DNA of 64,000 nucleotides from Bradyrhizobium liaoningense. GTDB lineage: Bacteria > Pseudomonadota > Alphaproteobacteria > Rhizobiales > Xanthobacteraceae. The notes below the pieces were generated by a model that searched no databases, was not told the DNA's origin, and saw nothing but the letters and a program-made list of their open reading frames with translations. Position numbers and translations under genes: made by a program. The DNA lies in contig NZ_JAFCJS010000006.1 in the NCBI RefSeq assembly GCF_018130825.1, positions 186,001 through 250,000 of the forward strand. Reading direction: 5' to 3'. Positions 42,627 to 50,847 of this stretch are shown in pieces; within the stretch, counting starts at the first letter, position 1, and each line of letters opens with the position of its first letter.

Positions 42627-44135
42627 CTACCGCGCCTCGTCCAGCGTGCAAGTCACGGTGCAGACGACGCCGCGCGGCAGGAAGTCGACGGTTGCCTCGC
42701 CGCCGAGCTGGTCGCGCGCGCTACGCTCGATCAGGCGCGAGCCGAAGCCGCGCCGCACCGGCGCGGTCACCGGCGGTCCGCCGATCTCGGTCCAGATCAG
42801 GCGCAGCCGCGGCTTGGGCGTATCGGCGATGACCTCCCAGTCGAGCGTCACCCGGCCGGTTTCGTTCGACAGCGCGCCGTATTTCGCCGCGTTGGTGGCG
42901 ATCTCGTGCACGATCATCGACAGCACCACGGCAAGCCGCGGCGACAGCGGCACCGCGGGGCCCGCCATGCGGATGCGGTCCGGACTGCTCAACAGGAACG
43001 GCCGAAGCGCACGGGCGATCACGTCCCTCAGCTCCGAGCCCGCCCATTTCTCCTGGCTGAGCAGATTATGTGCCTCGGCGAGCGCGCCGAGCCGTCCCTC
43101 GAACTTGGCCCGCTCGTCCCGGCTGGCGCTGCGGAAGGTCTGCACCGCGATCGCCTGCATCAGGGCCAGCGTGTTCTTGACGCGGTGGTTGAGCTCCTCG
43201 ATCAGGAGATTGTGCAGCATCTCGCCGCGCGCGATCGTGGTTGCCATCCGGACCGCGAAGGTGAGGCCGATCAGCAGCAGGATGCCGCCGATCAGGCTGG
43301 TGATCGCGATGTTGCGCCAGAGCGGGGCGATCAACGAGCTCTCGGGGACGCCCGCGGCCACGGTCCATCCCGTGAGCTGAGATCTTGTGTAGGCGGAGGC
43401 GAGTGCGACGCCGTCCAGCGAGACCGAGGACAGCGTCGCCTCGGGTGCGCGAAACATTTCCGCGTACAGCGAGGGCGAAGCGCGCTTGCCGAAGTTTTCA
43501 CCCGGGTTTGGCACGCGGGCAAACACCGTGCCCTTGGTGTCGAGCAGGGACACCGTCCATTGCTGATCGGGCCGCTGCTTCTCGACCAGCTCCTGGAAGA
43601 TGCTGACCGGCGGGCTGAAGCAGAGGTCGTAGATCACTTCGCCGTTGCGCGATACCGGTACCTCGACCGTCAGAACCTGGCGCCCGTTGATCGCGCCGGT
43701 GAACAGGTCGGAATATTGCGGCGTCCTGGTCGCGAACACCTTCTCGACGATAGCGAGATTGCCGCGTGACGGCAGGCTCGCGGTGTCCTCCGTCGACGAG
43801 GAGAACAGCAGCCGGCCCTTGCGGTCGGAGATCAGCAACAGGCCGCCCTTGCCGTACTGGTCGAGGAAGCCGAGCGCGATGCGGCGAAAGTTCTGGAAGT
43901 CGTCGTTGCGCAGCGAGTTCGTCAGCGCCAGCACCTGCAAGCTGCCGGTCATGCGCTGCACCTCGGAATCCAGCACGAGGCGCATGCTGCGCACGTTCTC
44001 CAGCACGCGGCGCGCCGCATCGCTGCGGTCCTGCTTGTAATGGTAGAAGGCGAGGCCGACCGCGAAGACGATCATCGGCAGCGTCGTTCCCGCGACCAGG
44101 AGAGCGAGCCGGACCGGCAGGGTGAGCTTTGACAA
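42627..44135 (-). CDS. HWE/HisKA_2-type sensor histidine kinase
   Basis: 502 residues. N-terminal membrane helix (about 7-28), a periplasmic sensing region of about 240 residues resembling a double CACHE domain, a second helix (about 272-295) and a kinase core. The phospho-accepting histidine is His317 in EELNHRVKNTLALMQAIA, the HWE/HisKA_2 H-box; the ATPase part has VVLSMIVHEIATNAAKYGAL and GFGSRLIERS. Such kinases in alphaproteobacteria often feed the PhyR general stress response. No cognate regulator is adjacent. The start is a TTG at 44135 with a weak ribosome site. Confidence 0.88.
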   Translation of the reverse strand: MSKLTLPVRLALLVAGTTLPMIVFAVGLAFYHYKQDRSDAARRVLENVRSMRLVLDSEVQRMTGSLQVLALTNSLRNDDFQNFRRIALGFLDQYGKGGLLLISDRKGRLLFSSSTEDTASLPSRGNLAIVEKVFATRTPQYSDLFTGAINGRQVLTVEVPVSRNGEVIYDLCFSPPVSIFQELVEKQRPDQQWTVSLLDTKGTVFARVPNPGENFGKRASPSLYAEMFRAPEATLSSVSLDGVALASAYTRSQLTGWTVAAGVPESSLIAPLWRNIAITSLIGGILLLIGLTFAVRMATTIARGEMLHNLLIEELNHRVKNTLALMQAIAVQTFRSASRDERAKFEGRLGALAEAHNLLSQEKWAGSELRDVIARALRPFLLSSPDRIRMAGPAVPLSPRLAVVLSMIVHEIATNAAKYGALSNETGRVTLDWEVIADTPKPRLRLIWTEIGGPPVTAPVRRGFGSRLIERSARDQLGGEATVDFLPRGVVCTVTCTLDEAR

Positions 44136-44280
44136 ACGCGGGCGTCCCGATTCCGGCGCGGCGGCGCCGGATTATGATTTTGGCGAGAACCATACGGGCA
44201 GGACTTGCGGCGCGCCACGATTTTTGCATGTGGCGAGCGGTCCGAAAGGATTTTGCAGCGCAGTGCGGGAGCCCTGCGCC

Positions 44281-44373
44281 TCAGCTCATGCCAATCGCGG
44301 TCAGTAGCAGACACATGGCGTAGATGACCGCCAGACTGAGCCCGGCGATCCGCGCCTCTCGATGCGGTTTCAT
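44281..44373 (-). CDS. 30-residue putative membrane micropeptide
   Basis: MKPHREARIAGLSLAVIYAM… to …LLTAIGMS: a basic start followed by a single hydrophobic helix of about 20 residues. CCGGAG lies 8 nt before the ATG. It stands between the DUF1236-type gene's hairpin and the sensor kinase gene on the same strand. Small membrane peptides of this size are common in rhizobia; expression is not proven. Confidence 0.45.
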   Translation of the reverse strand: MKPHREARIAGLSLAVIYAMCLLLTAIGMS

Positions 44374-44390
44374 GCGGTCAACTCCGGCAG

Positions 44391-44413
44391 GCGGCCGCCT
44401 TCGCGGCGGCCGC
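44391..44413 (-). terminator. GC-rich hairpin after the DUF1236-type gene
   Basis: GCGGCCGCC-TTCGC-GGCGGCCGC, a perfect 9-bp stem. It lies 18 nt beyond the stop of the minus-strand gene ending at 44431. No T-run follows, so it may be a weak or Rho-assisted terminator. Confidence 0.6.
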
Positions 44414-44430
44414 TCGTCCGTCAGTCCTGA

Positions 44431-44772
44431 TCAATCGATTTCCTGAACGACGGTCCGTGTACCCGGATCCACCAGCATCACGCGTTCGCCGGAATAGACG
44501 TAGCGATATTTCGTCAGCGACGGGCCCCAATCGGCCGGAACCGCTTCGAGCTCGACTTCGCTCGGCACTGTGGCGCCGACGATGATCTTCTCCTTGGTCG
44601 TGATCGGGCGCACGCGGTGCTCGGTGACGTAGGATTTGATCTTTGTGCGGTATTCCGGCTCGATCTGAACGACCGCGGCGTGACCGGTTCCGGTCGTGGT
44701 CACGGTGGATTGTGCGAATGCGCCGGTCGAGATCAGAATAGCCGCGGCGGAAAGCAGGAACAGTTTCTTCAT
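44431..44772 (-). CDS. Exported DUF1236-type protein
   Basis: 113 residues. A signal peptide (MKKLFLLSAAAILISTGAFAQ) precedes a mature domain with PEYRTKIKSYVTEHRVRP, VGATVPSEVELEAVP and YVYSGERVMLVDPGTRTVVQEID, the pattern of the DUF1236 family common in rhizobia, where it occurs in single or multiple copies. Function unknown. GAGGAGGATAAG fixes the start at 44772; the frame is open much further upstream but as a shadow of the divergent gene. A GC hairpin follows. Confidence 0.85.
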   Translation of the reverse strand: MKKLFLLSAAAILISTGAFAQSTVTTTGTGHAAVVQIEPEYRTKIKSYVTEHRVRPITTKEKIIVGATVPSEVELEAVPADWGPSLTKYRYVYSGERVMLVDPGTRTVVQEID

Positions 44773-44910
44773 CTTATCCTCCTCGTAGAAATAAGCGCGG
44801 CAACAACCTCCCGCCGCGCGCGACGTTCCCCGAGGATAGGAACAAAATACCATTTTTTCCCGTTTCCAAATCGACCGGACCGAAATCCGGCAATTGGAGG
44901 AGGAGACGAG

Positions 44911-45144
44911 ATGAAGTTGAAGATGGCGACTGCAGCACTGATGGTTGCTGCGTTTTCCCTGCCGGCGTTCGCAGCCGACGAGTTCTACGTGGTCCAGGAC
45001 GTCAAGACCAAGAAGTGCACCATCGTCGACAAGAAGCCGATGGACGCGTCCATGACCGTCGTCAGCCCGTCCGGCACGATCTACAAGACGCGCACCGAAG
45101 CCGAGAGCGGCATGAAGACCGTCAAGGTCTGCACATCCAATTGA
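44911..45144 (+). CDS. Small exported protein
   Basis: 77 residues. A signal peptide (MKLKMATAALMVAAFSLPAFA) is followed by a short mature protein with a repeated-looking basic stretch and two cysteines (KKCTIVDKKP and VKVCTSN), possibly a disulfide. This form is a common rhizobial small secreted protein; role unknown. GGAGGAGGAGACGAG before the ATG is very strong. It is followed after 10 nt by a 26-residue membrane peptide on the same transcript. Confidence 0.75.
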   Translation: MKLKMATAALMVAAFSLPAFAADEFYVVQDVKTKKCTIVDKKPMDASMTVVSPSGTIYKTRTEAESGMKTVKVCTSN

Positions 45145-45154
45145 GGAGGGCATC

Positions 45155-45235
45155 ATGCCAGTACTCATTCTCTGGGCCGTGCCGGCGATCATCGTGATCG
45201 GCGGCGGCATCTATCTGATTGGTCATATGCACTAG
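45155..45235 (+). CDS. 26-residue putative membrane micropeptide
   Basis: MPVLILWAVPAIIVIGGGIY…LIGHMH, essentially one membrane helix with a Gly-rich centre and a His-Met-His end. GAGGAGGGC precedes the ATG, as strong as the site of the upstream gene, and the gap to that gene is 10 nt. The good ribosome site and spacing support translation; no function is known. A nested hairpin follows the stop by 9 nt. Confidence 0.55.
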   Translation: MPVLILWAVPAIIVIGGGIYLIGHMH

Positions 45236-45244
45236 GTCAGTCGT

Positions 45245-45293
45245 GGAAGACGCGCGGGTCTGTGCGTGCAGCGCACAGCTCCGCGCGTCTTCC
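45245..45293 (+). terminator. Nested 49-nt hairpin (13-bp outer and 7-bp inner stems)
   Basis: Outer arms GGAAGACGCGCGG and CCGCGCGTCTTCC are perfect complements; inner arms CTGTGCG and CGCACAG are also perfect, with a 5-nt loop and 2-nt bulges on each side. It lies after the small-peptide gene. It probably ends that transcript, but its size and lack of a T-run leave room for another RNA role. Confidence 0.65.
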
Positions 45294-45525
45294 CGTGTCC
45301 CAGGGAGTGAGGGGTCGCTGATGCGGCGTGCCGCGCGCCGGCAGGAGTGCGAGTTGCAGTGCAACAGGTCATGCAGGAGCAAGTCCTGCGACGAAGAAGA
45401 CCTCCAGCGCGCGCGAAATGACTTCCGTCCCGCCGGAGTTTTTCATACGCTCCCTCTCGCAAGCCGCATACCGGCTGCACGCACGGCCCGGCGACGGGGC
45501 CGGAGCATCAAAGGGAGGGGAGACG

Positions 45526-46524
45526 ATGAAGCGACGGTCATTTCTCGCTGGTATCGGTGCGACCACTGCGGCGGCCTCGATTGGCATGCCGTCGATCCTC
45601 AGGGCGCAGGCGCCGATCACGCTGAACGGCGCTGTGCAATTCAACGACGACCATGCCTTCAATCGGGCGCTGATCCGGTTCGAGGAGCTGGTGAAGAAAT
45701 ATTACGGCAAGCCCGTCAATTTCACGCTGCACAAGAACTCCTCGCTCGGCCTCGAGAAGCAGTATTTCGAGTACATGTCGCAGGGCAAGGCGGTCGATTA
45801 CGGCATCGTCTCGCCGGCCCACATGTCGACCTTCGCCAAGGCGGCTCCGTTCATCGATGCGCCCTTCGTGTTCAAGGGCATCGAGCACATGAACAAGGTC
45901 GTCGAAGCCAACATCCTGGCGCCGATCGCCGACGAGGTCGCGACGAAGGCGGAGGTGGTTCTGATCGGCTATTCCGGCGGCGGCATCCGCAACATCTTCG
46001 CCAACAAGCCGCTCAAGAATCTCGCCGATCTCAAAGGCCTCAAGGTTCGCGTGCAGGGCGCCCCGATCTGGTCGAAGACCTTTGCGGCCGTCGGCATGAG
46101 CCCGACGGTGATCGCCTATAACGAGATCTACAATGCGATCCAGAACGGCGTGATATCGGCCGGCGAGAACGAGGCGGCCGGCGTCGAGGCGATGAAGTTC
46201 TACGAAGTCGCCCCGCATCTCAGCCTCACCCAGCATGCCGTATCGATCCGGCCGATCTGCTTCTCGGTGAAGACGCTGAAGACCTTGCCGAAGGATTTGC
46301 AGGACGCGATCATGAAGGCCGGCAAGGAGGCCGGCGACTACGGCCGTCAGCTGGAATCGAGCGAAGAGGTCGTCAAGCTCGATACGCTCGAGAAGGCCGG
46401 CAAGCTCAAGCGCGTTCCGTTCGAGGAGCGGGACGCCATGAAGAAGCTCGCCGACCCCGTGATGGCCACCTACGCCAAGGAGATCGGCGCAGAGGGCATC
46501 TTCGAGAAGATCAACGTCGCCTGA
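45526..46524 (+). CDS. TRAP transporter solute-binding protein (DctP family)
   Basis: 332 residues. The N-terminus MKRRSFLAGIGATTAAASIG has a twin-arginine motif (RRSFLAG) followed by a hydrophobic stretch and an ALA-like cut (ILRAQA), so export is probably by Tat. The rest is a DctP-fold with KGLKVRVQGAPIWSKTFAAVGMSPT, in which the conserved arginine binds the substrate carboxylate. It captures an organic acid for the DctQM permease. GGGAGGGGAGACG precedes the ATG. First gene of the dctPQM operon. Confidence 0.92.
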   Translation: MKRRSFLAGIGATTAAASIGMPSILRAQAPITLNGAVQFNDDHAFNRALIRFEELVKKYYGKPVNFTLHKNSSLGLEKQYFEYMSQGKAVDYGIVSPAHMSTFAKAAPFIDAPFVFKGIEHMNKVVEANILAPIADEVATKAEVVLIGYSGGGIRNIFANKPLKNLADLKGLKVRVQGAPIWSKTFAAVGMSPTVIAYNEIYNAIQNGVISAGENEAAGVEAMKFYEVAPHLSLTQHAVSIRPICFSVKTLKTLPKDLQDAIMKAGKEAGDYGRQLESSEEVVKLDTLEKAGKLKRVPFEERDAMKKLADPVMATYAKEIGAEGIFEKINVA

Positions 46525-46608
46525 GCTCGTTGCATCCGCCGACGGCATGTCCGGGCAAGCCCCGCTTCTTGCCCGGCCGTGGTGGATCAGCTGCCGCTGG
46601 GAGTCCCA

Positions 46609-47124
46609 ATGTCCGAAATGCCCGTCCCGTCCACACCGTCGCTGTGGCGTCGCATCACGGCGGCCTATGCGAAATTGCTGGAAATCCTGCTCGCGGCCTG
46701 CGTCGGCATTATCATCATCCCGGTGACACTGCAGATCATCTCGCGCTACACGCCCTTCATTCCGTCCTACATCTGGACGGAGGAAATGGCGCGCTTCCTG
46801 TTCGTCTGGACGATCATGATCGGCGCCATGGTCGGTGTGCGGGAGGCGCAGCATTTCGAGGTCGACGTGTGGCCGGACTTGTCGCGGCGGTCGGAGGCTG
46901 CGGTGCGGATTCTCGCGCGGCTCGGGGTGCTGGCGCTGGCGCTGGTGTTCGTGTTCGCCGGCCTGGAGTTCACCCGCTTTGCCTGGAACAGAACTTCGGA
47001 GCTGGCCGATCTGCCGCTCTGGCTGATCCACGTCGCCTGGCCCGTGACCGGCGCGACGTGGATCGTCTTTGCGGGCGAACAGATCATCGATGAAATGCGC
47101 ATTCTGGTCGGGGCACGGCGATGA
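46609..47124 (+). CDS. TRAP transporter small permease (DctQ)
   Basis: 171 residues, four membrane helices. WTEEMARFLFVWTIMIGAMVGVREAQHFEVDV is the family signature. MSEMPVPSTPS is chosen as start because GGGAG lies 6 nt upstream; a GTG at 46579 is possible. It overlaps the large permease gene by 4 nt (ATGA), as is usual for DctQM pairs. Works with DctM to import the acid bound by DctP. Confidence 0.9.
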   Translation: MSEMPVPSTPSLWRRITAAYAKLLEILLAACVGIIIIPVTLQIISRYTPFIPSYIWTEEMARFLFVWTIMIGAMVGVREAQHFEVDVWPDLSRRSEAAVRILARLGVLALALVFVFAGLEFTRFAWNRTSELADLPLWLIHVAWPVTGATWIVFAGEQIIDEMRILVGARR

Positions 47125-48440
47125 ACGGCAATGTACTCTCGGCCGGACAGGCTGCGATGGTGCTGTTCGGGGTCTTCATCGGCCTGCTCATCGTGCGCGT
47201 GCCGGTCGCCTTCGCGCTCGGCCTTGCCTGCGTGCCGATCCTGCTGATCGAGCCGCGTCTGTCCTTGATGACGCTCGCGCAGGAGACCTTCAATGCGTAC
47301 AATTCATTCATCCTGCTGGCGGTGCCGTTCTTCCTGCTGACGGCGAACCTGATGAGCATCGGCGGCATCACCGACCGCCTGGTGGCGTTGTCGCGCTCGA
47401 TGGTTGGGCACTGGCCGGGATCCCTGGCGCAGATCAACGTCGTGCTGTCGGTGTTCTTTGCCGGCATCTCGGGCTCGTCCACGGCCGATGCGGCGAGCCA
47501 GTCCAAGATCTTCATCGATGCGCAGACCAAGGAGGGCTACGACCTCTCGTTTTCCATCGCCATCACGGCAGTGTCGGCGGTTCTGGCGGTCATCATCCCA
47601 CCGTCGATCCTGATGATCGTGTGGGGCGGGCTGATCTCGACCTCGATTGCGGCGATGTATCTGGCCGGCATCGTGCCGGGCCTGCTGATCGCGGGCGCGC
47701 AGATGGCGACGGTGCACATCTATGCGGTGCGCCGCGGCTACCCGACCTATCCGAAGGCGACCTGGGTCGAGATGCGATGCGCCATCTGGCGGTCGATACC
47801 GGCCATGATGACGCCGTTCATCATCGTCGGCGGCATTCTGCTCGGCTGGTTCACCGCGACCGAGTCCGCCTGCGTCGCGGTGCTCTATTCCGTGGCGCTC
47901 TCGGCGTTCTTCTACCGCGAGACCGGGCTGCGCGAATTGTACAAGGCCTTGCTCGACACCGGGCGCCTTGCCGGCGTCGCGCTGTTCTGCGTCGGCACCG
48001 CAAGTGCGTTTGGCTGGCTGCTCGCCTATTACAGGATCCCGCAGGAGCTGCTGGCCAACGTTTCGACCTGGGGCATGGGCAGCGTCGCGGCCGGCTTTTT
48101 CATCGCCTTCTGCTTCCTGGTGGTGGGCTGCTTCCTCGACGCCATCCCGGCCATCATCATCGTCGGCACCGTGCTGGAGCCGCTGGCCAAGTCGGTCGAC
48201 CTGCATCCGGTCCAGTTCGCGATCATATCGATCGTGTCGCTGGCCTTCGGACTGGTGACGCCACCCTATGGCTTATGCCTGATGATCGCCTGCTCGGTCG
48301 CCGGCGTGCGGCTGCGCTATGCGCTGAAGGACACGGTGATCATGCTGATCCCGATGCTGCTCGTACTGGCGGCGCTCATCGTCTGGCCGAGCGTGTCGCT
48401 GTTCCTGCCGCGCCTGATCGTGCCGGAGATGCTTAAATAA
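47121..48440 (+). CDS. TRAP transporter large permease (DctM)
   Basis: 439 residues, about twelve membrane helices. Family segments: FFAGISGSSTADAASQSKIF, IIPPSILMIVWGGLISTSIAAMYLAG, and ITPP-like VTPPYGLCLMIACSVAG. It is the transport subunit that uses a sodium or proton gradient. Coupled to the small permease by a 4-nt overlap. A terminator hairpin lies right after its stop. Confidence 0.93.
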   Translation: MNGNVLSAGQAAMVLFGVFIGLLIVRVPVAFALGLACVPILLIEPRLSLMTLAQETFNAYNSFILLAVPFFLLTANLMSIGGITDRLVALSRSMVGHWPGSLAQINVVLSVFFAGISGSSTADAASQSKIFIDAQTKEGYDLSFSIAITAVSAVLAVIIPPSILMIVWGGLISTSIAAMYLAGIVPGLLIAGAQMATVHIYAVRRGYPTYPKATWVEMRCAIWRSIPAMMTPFIIVGGILLGWFTATESACVAVLYSVALSAFFYRETGLRELYKALLDTGRLAGVALFCVGTASAFGWLLAYYRIPQELLANVSTWGMGSVAAGFFIAFCFLVVGCFLDAIPAIIIVGTVLEPLAKSVDLHPVQFAIISIVSLAFGLVTPPYGLCLMIACSVAGVRLRYALKDTVIMLIPMLLVLAALIVWPSVSLFLPRLIVPEMLK

Positions 48441-48444
48441 ACGT

Positions 48445-48464
48445 CCCGCGGCCGAGGCCGCGGG
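48445..48464. terminator. Bidirectional hairpin terminator
   Basis: CCCGCGGC-CGAG-GCCGCGGG, an 8-bp stem (9 bp if the loop is tight), between the convergent dctM and serine hydrolase genes. Confidence 0.75.
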
Positions 48465-48478
48465 ATCGATTGAATAGG

Positions 48479-49753
48479 TTACAGATTGCTCTCGGTGATC
48501 GCGGCATACACCATGCTGCGCAGCTCGCGGCGGAGCGGATAGGCGCTCGACGGCAAAACCTGCGTCATGAAGATGGTGATCAGCTCCTCGGCCGGATCGA
48601 TCCAGAACGAGGTCGTGGCCGCGCCGCCCCAATTGTATTCGCCGGGGCTGCCGGCGATCAGCGTCTCGGCCGGGCGCATGGTCACGGCGAAGCCGAGGCC
48701 GAAGCCGATGCCGTTATAGGTGGCTTCCGAGAACAGCGAACGCGACACCTCCGGCAGCGCGCGGCCGCCGGGAATGTGGTTGGTCGTCATCAGCGCCAGC
48801 GTCTTCGGTCCGATCAGCCTGACACCGCCGAGCTCGCCGCCATTGAGCAGCGCGCGGCAGAAGGTGAGATAGTCGGCCGCCGTCGAGCACAATCCGCCGC
48901 CGCCGGAGATGAAGGGGGGCGGCGACAGGAACGAGCTCGTCGTCGGATCGTCCTGGAGCGTCAGCCCCTCGCGGCGCTGGCCGGCATGGAAGGTCATGCC
49001 GCCGCCCGGGTCCGCCGAATAGCAGGCCGCGAAGCGGTGCGCCTTGGAGGTCGGCACGTGGAAATCGGTGTCGGTCATGCCGAGCGGATCGAGGATGCGT
49101 TGTTTCAGGAACTGCTCGAACGGCACGCCTGAGATCTTGCCGATGAGGTAGCCGATCACGTCGGTCGCGACCGAATAGTTCCAGGACTCGCCCGGCGAGA
49201 ATTCCAGCGGGATTTTCGCCAGCCCCTCGATCATGGTCTGGAGCGTGCCTGATTTCTCGACCTCGCCGATCTTCTCGGTGCGATAGGCGGCATCGACATT
49301 GGAACGCTGCTGGAAGCCGTAGGTGAGGCCGGAGGTGTGGCGCAAGAGGTCGACGATCAGCATCGGCCGCGACGGCGGCCGGGTCAGGAAGGAAGGCGCG
49401 GTGCCGGCGACGAACACGCCGAGATCCTTCCATTCCGGAATGTATTTGGCTACGGGCTCGTCGATCGCGACGAGGCCTTCCTCGACCAGCATCATGAAGG
49501 CGACGCTGGTGAGCGGCTTCGTCATGGAATAGATGCGGTAGATTGTGTCGTCCTTCACCGGCACCTGGCGCTCGACATCGGCGAGGCCCTGCACGGAGCT
49601 GTGGGCGATCTTGCCGCGGCGATAGACCAGGAGCTGCGTGCCCGGGAACCGGCCGGCATCGATGTATCGCTTCTTCAGATGCGCATCGACGCGGTCGAGC
49701 GCAGCCTTGGACATGCCGACGGATTCGGGCGAGGCGGGGGTGGGGGCAAGCAT
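48479..49753 (-). CDS. Serine hydrolase of the beta-lactamase/esterase (PBP-like) family
   Basis: 424 residues. The catalytic motif SxxK is SMTK (Ser76, Lys79); the second element, YxN-like, is WNYSVATDV; the third, KTG/HxG-like, is probably GEYNWGGAATTSF. These features mark the class C beta-lactamase fold widely used by esterases and peptidases; actual beta-lactam hydrolysis is not implied. No signal peptide. GGAGG precedes the ATG. It is divergent from the ring-cleavage dioxygenase gene at 49916. Confidence 0.88.
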   Translation of the reverse strand: MLAPTPASPESVGMSKAALDRVDAHLKKRYIDAGRFPGTQLLVYRRGKIAHSSVQGLADVERQVPVKDDTIYRIYSMTKPLTSVAFMMLVEEGLVAIDEPVAKYIPEWKDLGVFVAGTAPSFLTRPPSRPMLIVDLLRHTSGLTYGFQQRSNVDAAYRTEKIGEVEKSGTLQTMIEGLAKIPLEFSPGESWNYSVATDVIGYLIGKISGVPFEQFLKQRILDPLGMTDTDFHVPTSKAHRFAACYSADPGGGMTFHAGQRREGLTLQDDPTTSSFLSPPPFISGGGGLCSTAADYLTFCRALLNGGELGGVRLIGPKTLALMTTNHIPGGRALPEVSRSLFSEATYNGIGFGLGFAVTMRPAETLIAGSPGEYNWGGAATTSFWIDPAEELITIFMTQVLPSSAYPLRRELRSMVYAAITESNL

Positions 49754-49915
49754 CAGTTCCTCCGGGCAGTTTCTCGACGACCGTGATAGCCAAATGGCGG
49801 GCCCATTCCAAGCCGGTCGCGCTTAACGCGGGGCCGCCGACTGGTGTAGTCTCCAGCCGGGAACGCCTCCAGGGAGCCCGCCCGGGCCAACAAAAAACGC
49901 GAGGGCAAACGCACC

Positions 49916-50833
49916 ATGACCCAGTTCAACGAGACCGAACTCACCGAAGCCGTCGTCAAGAGCTTCGACCGGACGCCTGATACGCGCACGAAATTCCTGC
50001 TCCAGGAATTGGTGAAGTCGCTGCACGATTACGTGAGCAAGACCGGTCTCACCTTCGAGGAATGGGAATACGCCATCGATTTTCTGACCCGGACGGGGCA
50101 GAAATGCACCGACACCCGCCAGGAATTCATCCTGCTGTCGGACGTGCTCGGGGTCTCCATGCTGGTCGACGCCGTCAACCACAGGGATCGCGAGGGGGCG
50201 ACCCAGACGACGGTGCTCGGACCGTTCTATGTCGGCGAGCACAAGGTGACCGCGCATGGTACCGACATCTCGCCGAACAACCAGACGGGCGAGCGGATGT
50301 TCGTGCAGAGCCGCGTCACCGATCTCAAGGGCAAGCCGCTTGCGAACGTTCCCGTCGACGTCTGGCATGCCGACGATGACGGCTTCTACGATTCACAGAA
50401 GCCGAATTATGACGAGGTCGGCGCCTCCGCGCGGGCGCGCTTCATCACCGATCATGACGGCCGCTTCTTCTTCCGCACCATTCTGCCGTGCAGCTATCCG
50501 ATCCCGACCGACGGTCCGGTCGGCGAGATGATCGTGCAGACCAATCGCCACCCGATGCGTCCCGCGCATGTGCACTTCCTGGTCAATGCCAAGGGCTACG
50601 AGCCGCTGATCACCCACGTGTTCATGGATGGGGACAAATATCTCGATTCCGACGTGGTGTTCGGTGTCAAGGACGACCTCGTCGCCAAGGTTGAGCCGCG
50701 CAACGATCCTGAGATGCCCGACGGCACCAAGGCGAACGGGCGGTGGCATCTGATGAGCTACGAATTCCACCTCAAGCCGGGCGGCGGCATGGCGCCGAAG
50801 CCGCTGGGGACGAAGGCGGCGGAGCCGGCGTGA
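49916..50833 (+). CDS. Intradiol ring-cleavage dioxygenase (hydroxyquinol/catechol 1,2-dioxygenase type)
   Basis: 305 residues. An N-terminal helical dimerisation domain (about 1-95) is followed by the catalytic beta domain with VWHADDDGFYDSQ (first iron-binding Tyr), LPCSYPIPTDGP (second Tyr) and HPMRPAHVHFLV (iron-binding His residues). This is the Fe(III) 2-Tyr/2-His site that cleaves catechol or hydroxyquinol between the hydroxyls. The length and helical linker best fit hydroxyquinol 1,2-dioxygenases; the substrate is inferred. It is alone; no aromatic pathway genes are adjacent. Confidence 0.88.
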   Translation: MTQFNETELTEAVVKSFDRTPDTRTKFLLQELVKSLHDYVSKTGLTFEEWEYAIDFLTRTGQKCTDTRQEFILLSDVLGVSMLVDAVNHRDREGATQTTVLGPFYVGEHKVTAHGTDISPNNQTGERMFVQSRVTDLKGKPLANVPVDVWHADDDGFYDSQKPNYDEVGASARARFITDHDGRFFFRTILPCSYPIPTDGPVGEMIVQTNRHPMRPAHVHFLVNAKGYEPLITHVFMDGDKYLDSDVVFGVKDDLVAKVEPRNDPEMPDGTKANGRWHLMSYEFHLKPGGGMAPKPLGTKAAEPA

Positions 50834-50847
50834 TGCGGCCTCGTCCC

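Noticed and set aside
48479..49753. Calling the SxxK hydrolase a beta-lactamase resistance gene
   Set aside because: The fold is shared by many esterases and peptidases; there is no signal peptide and no ampR-type neighbour.
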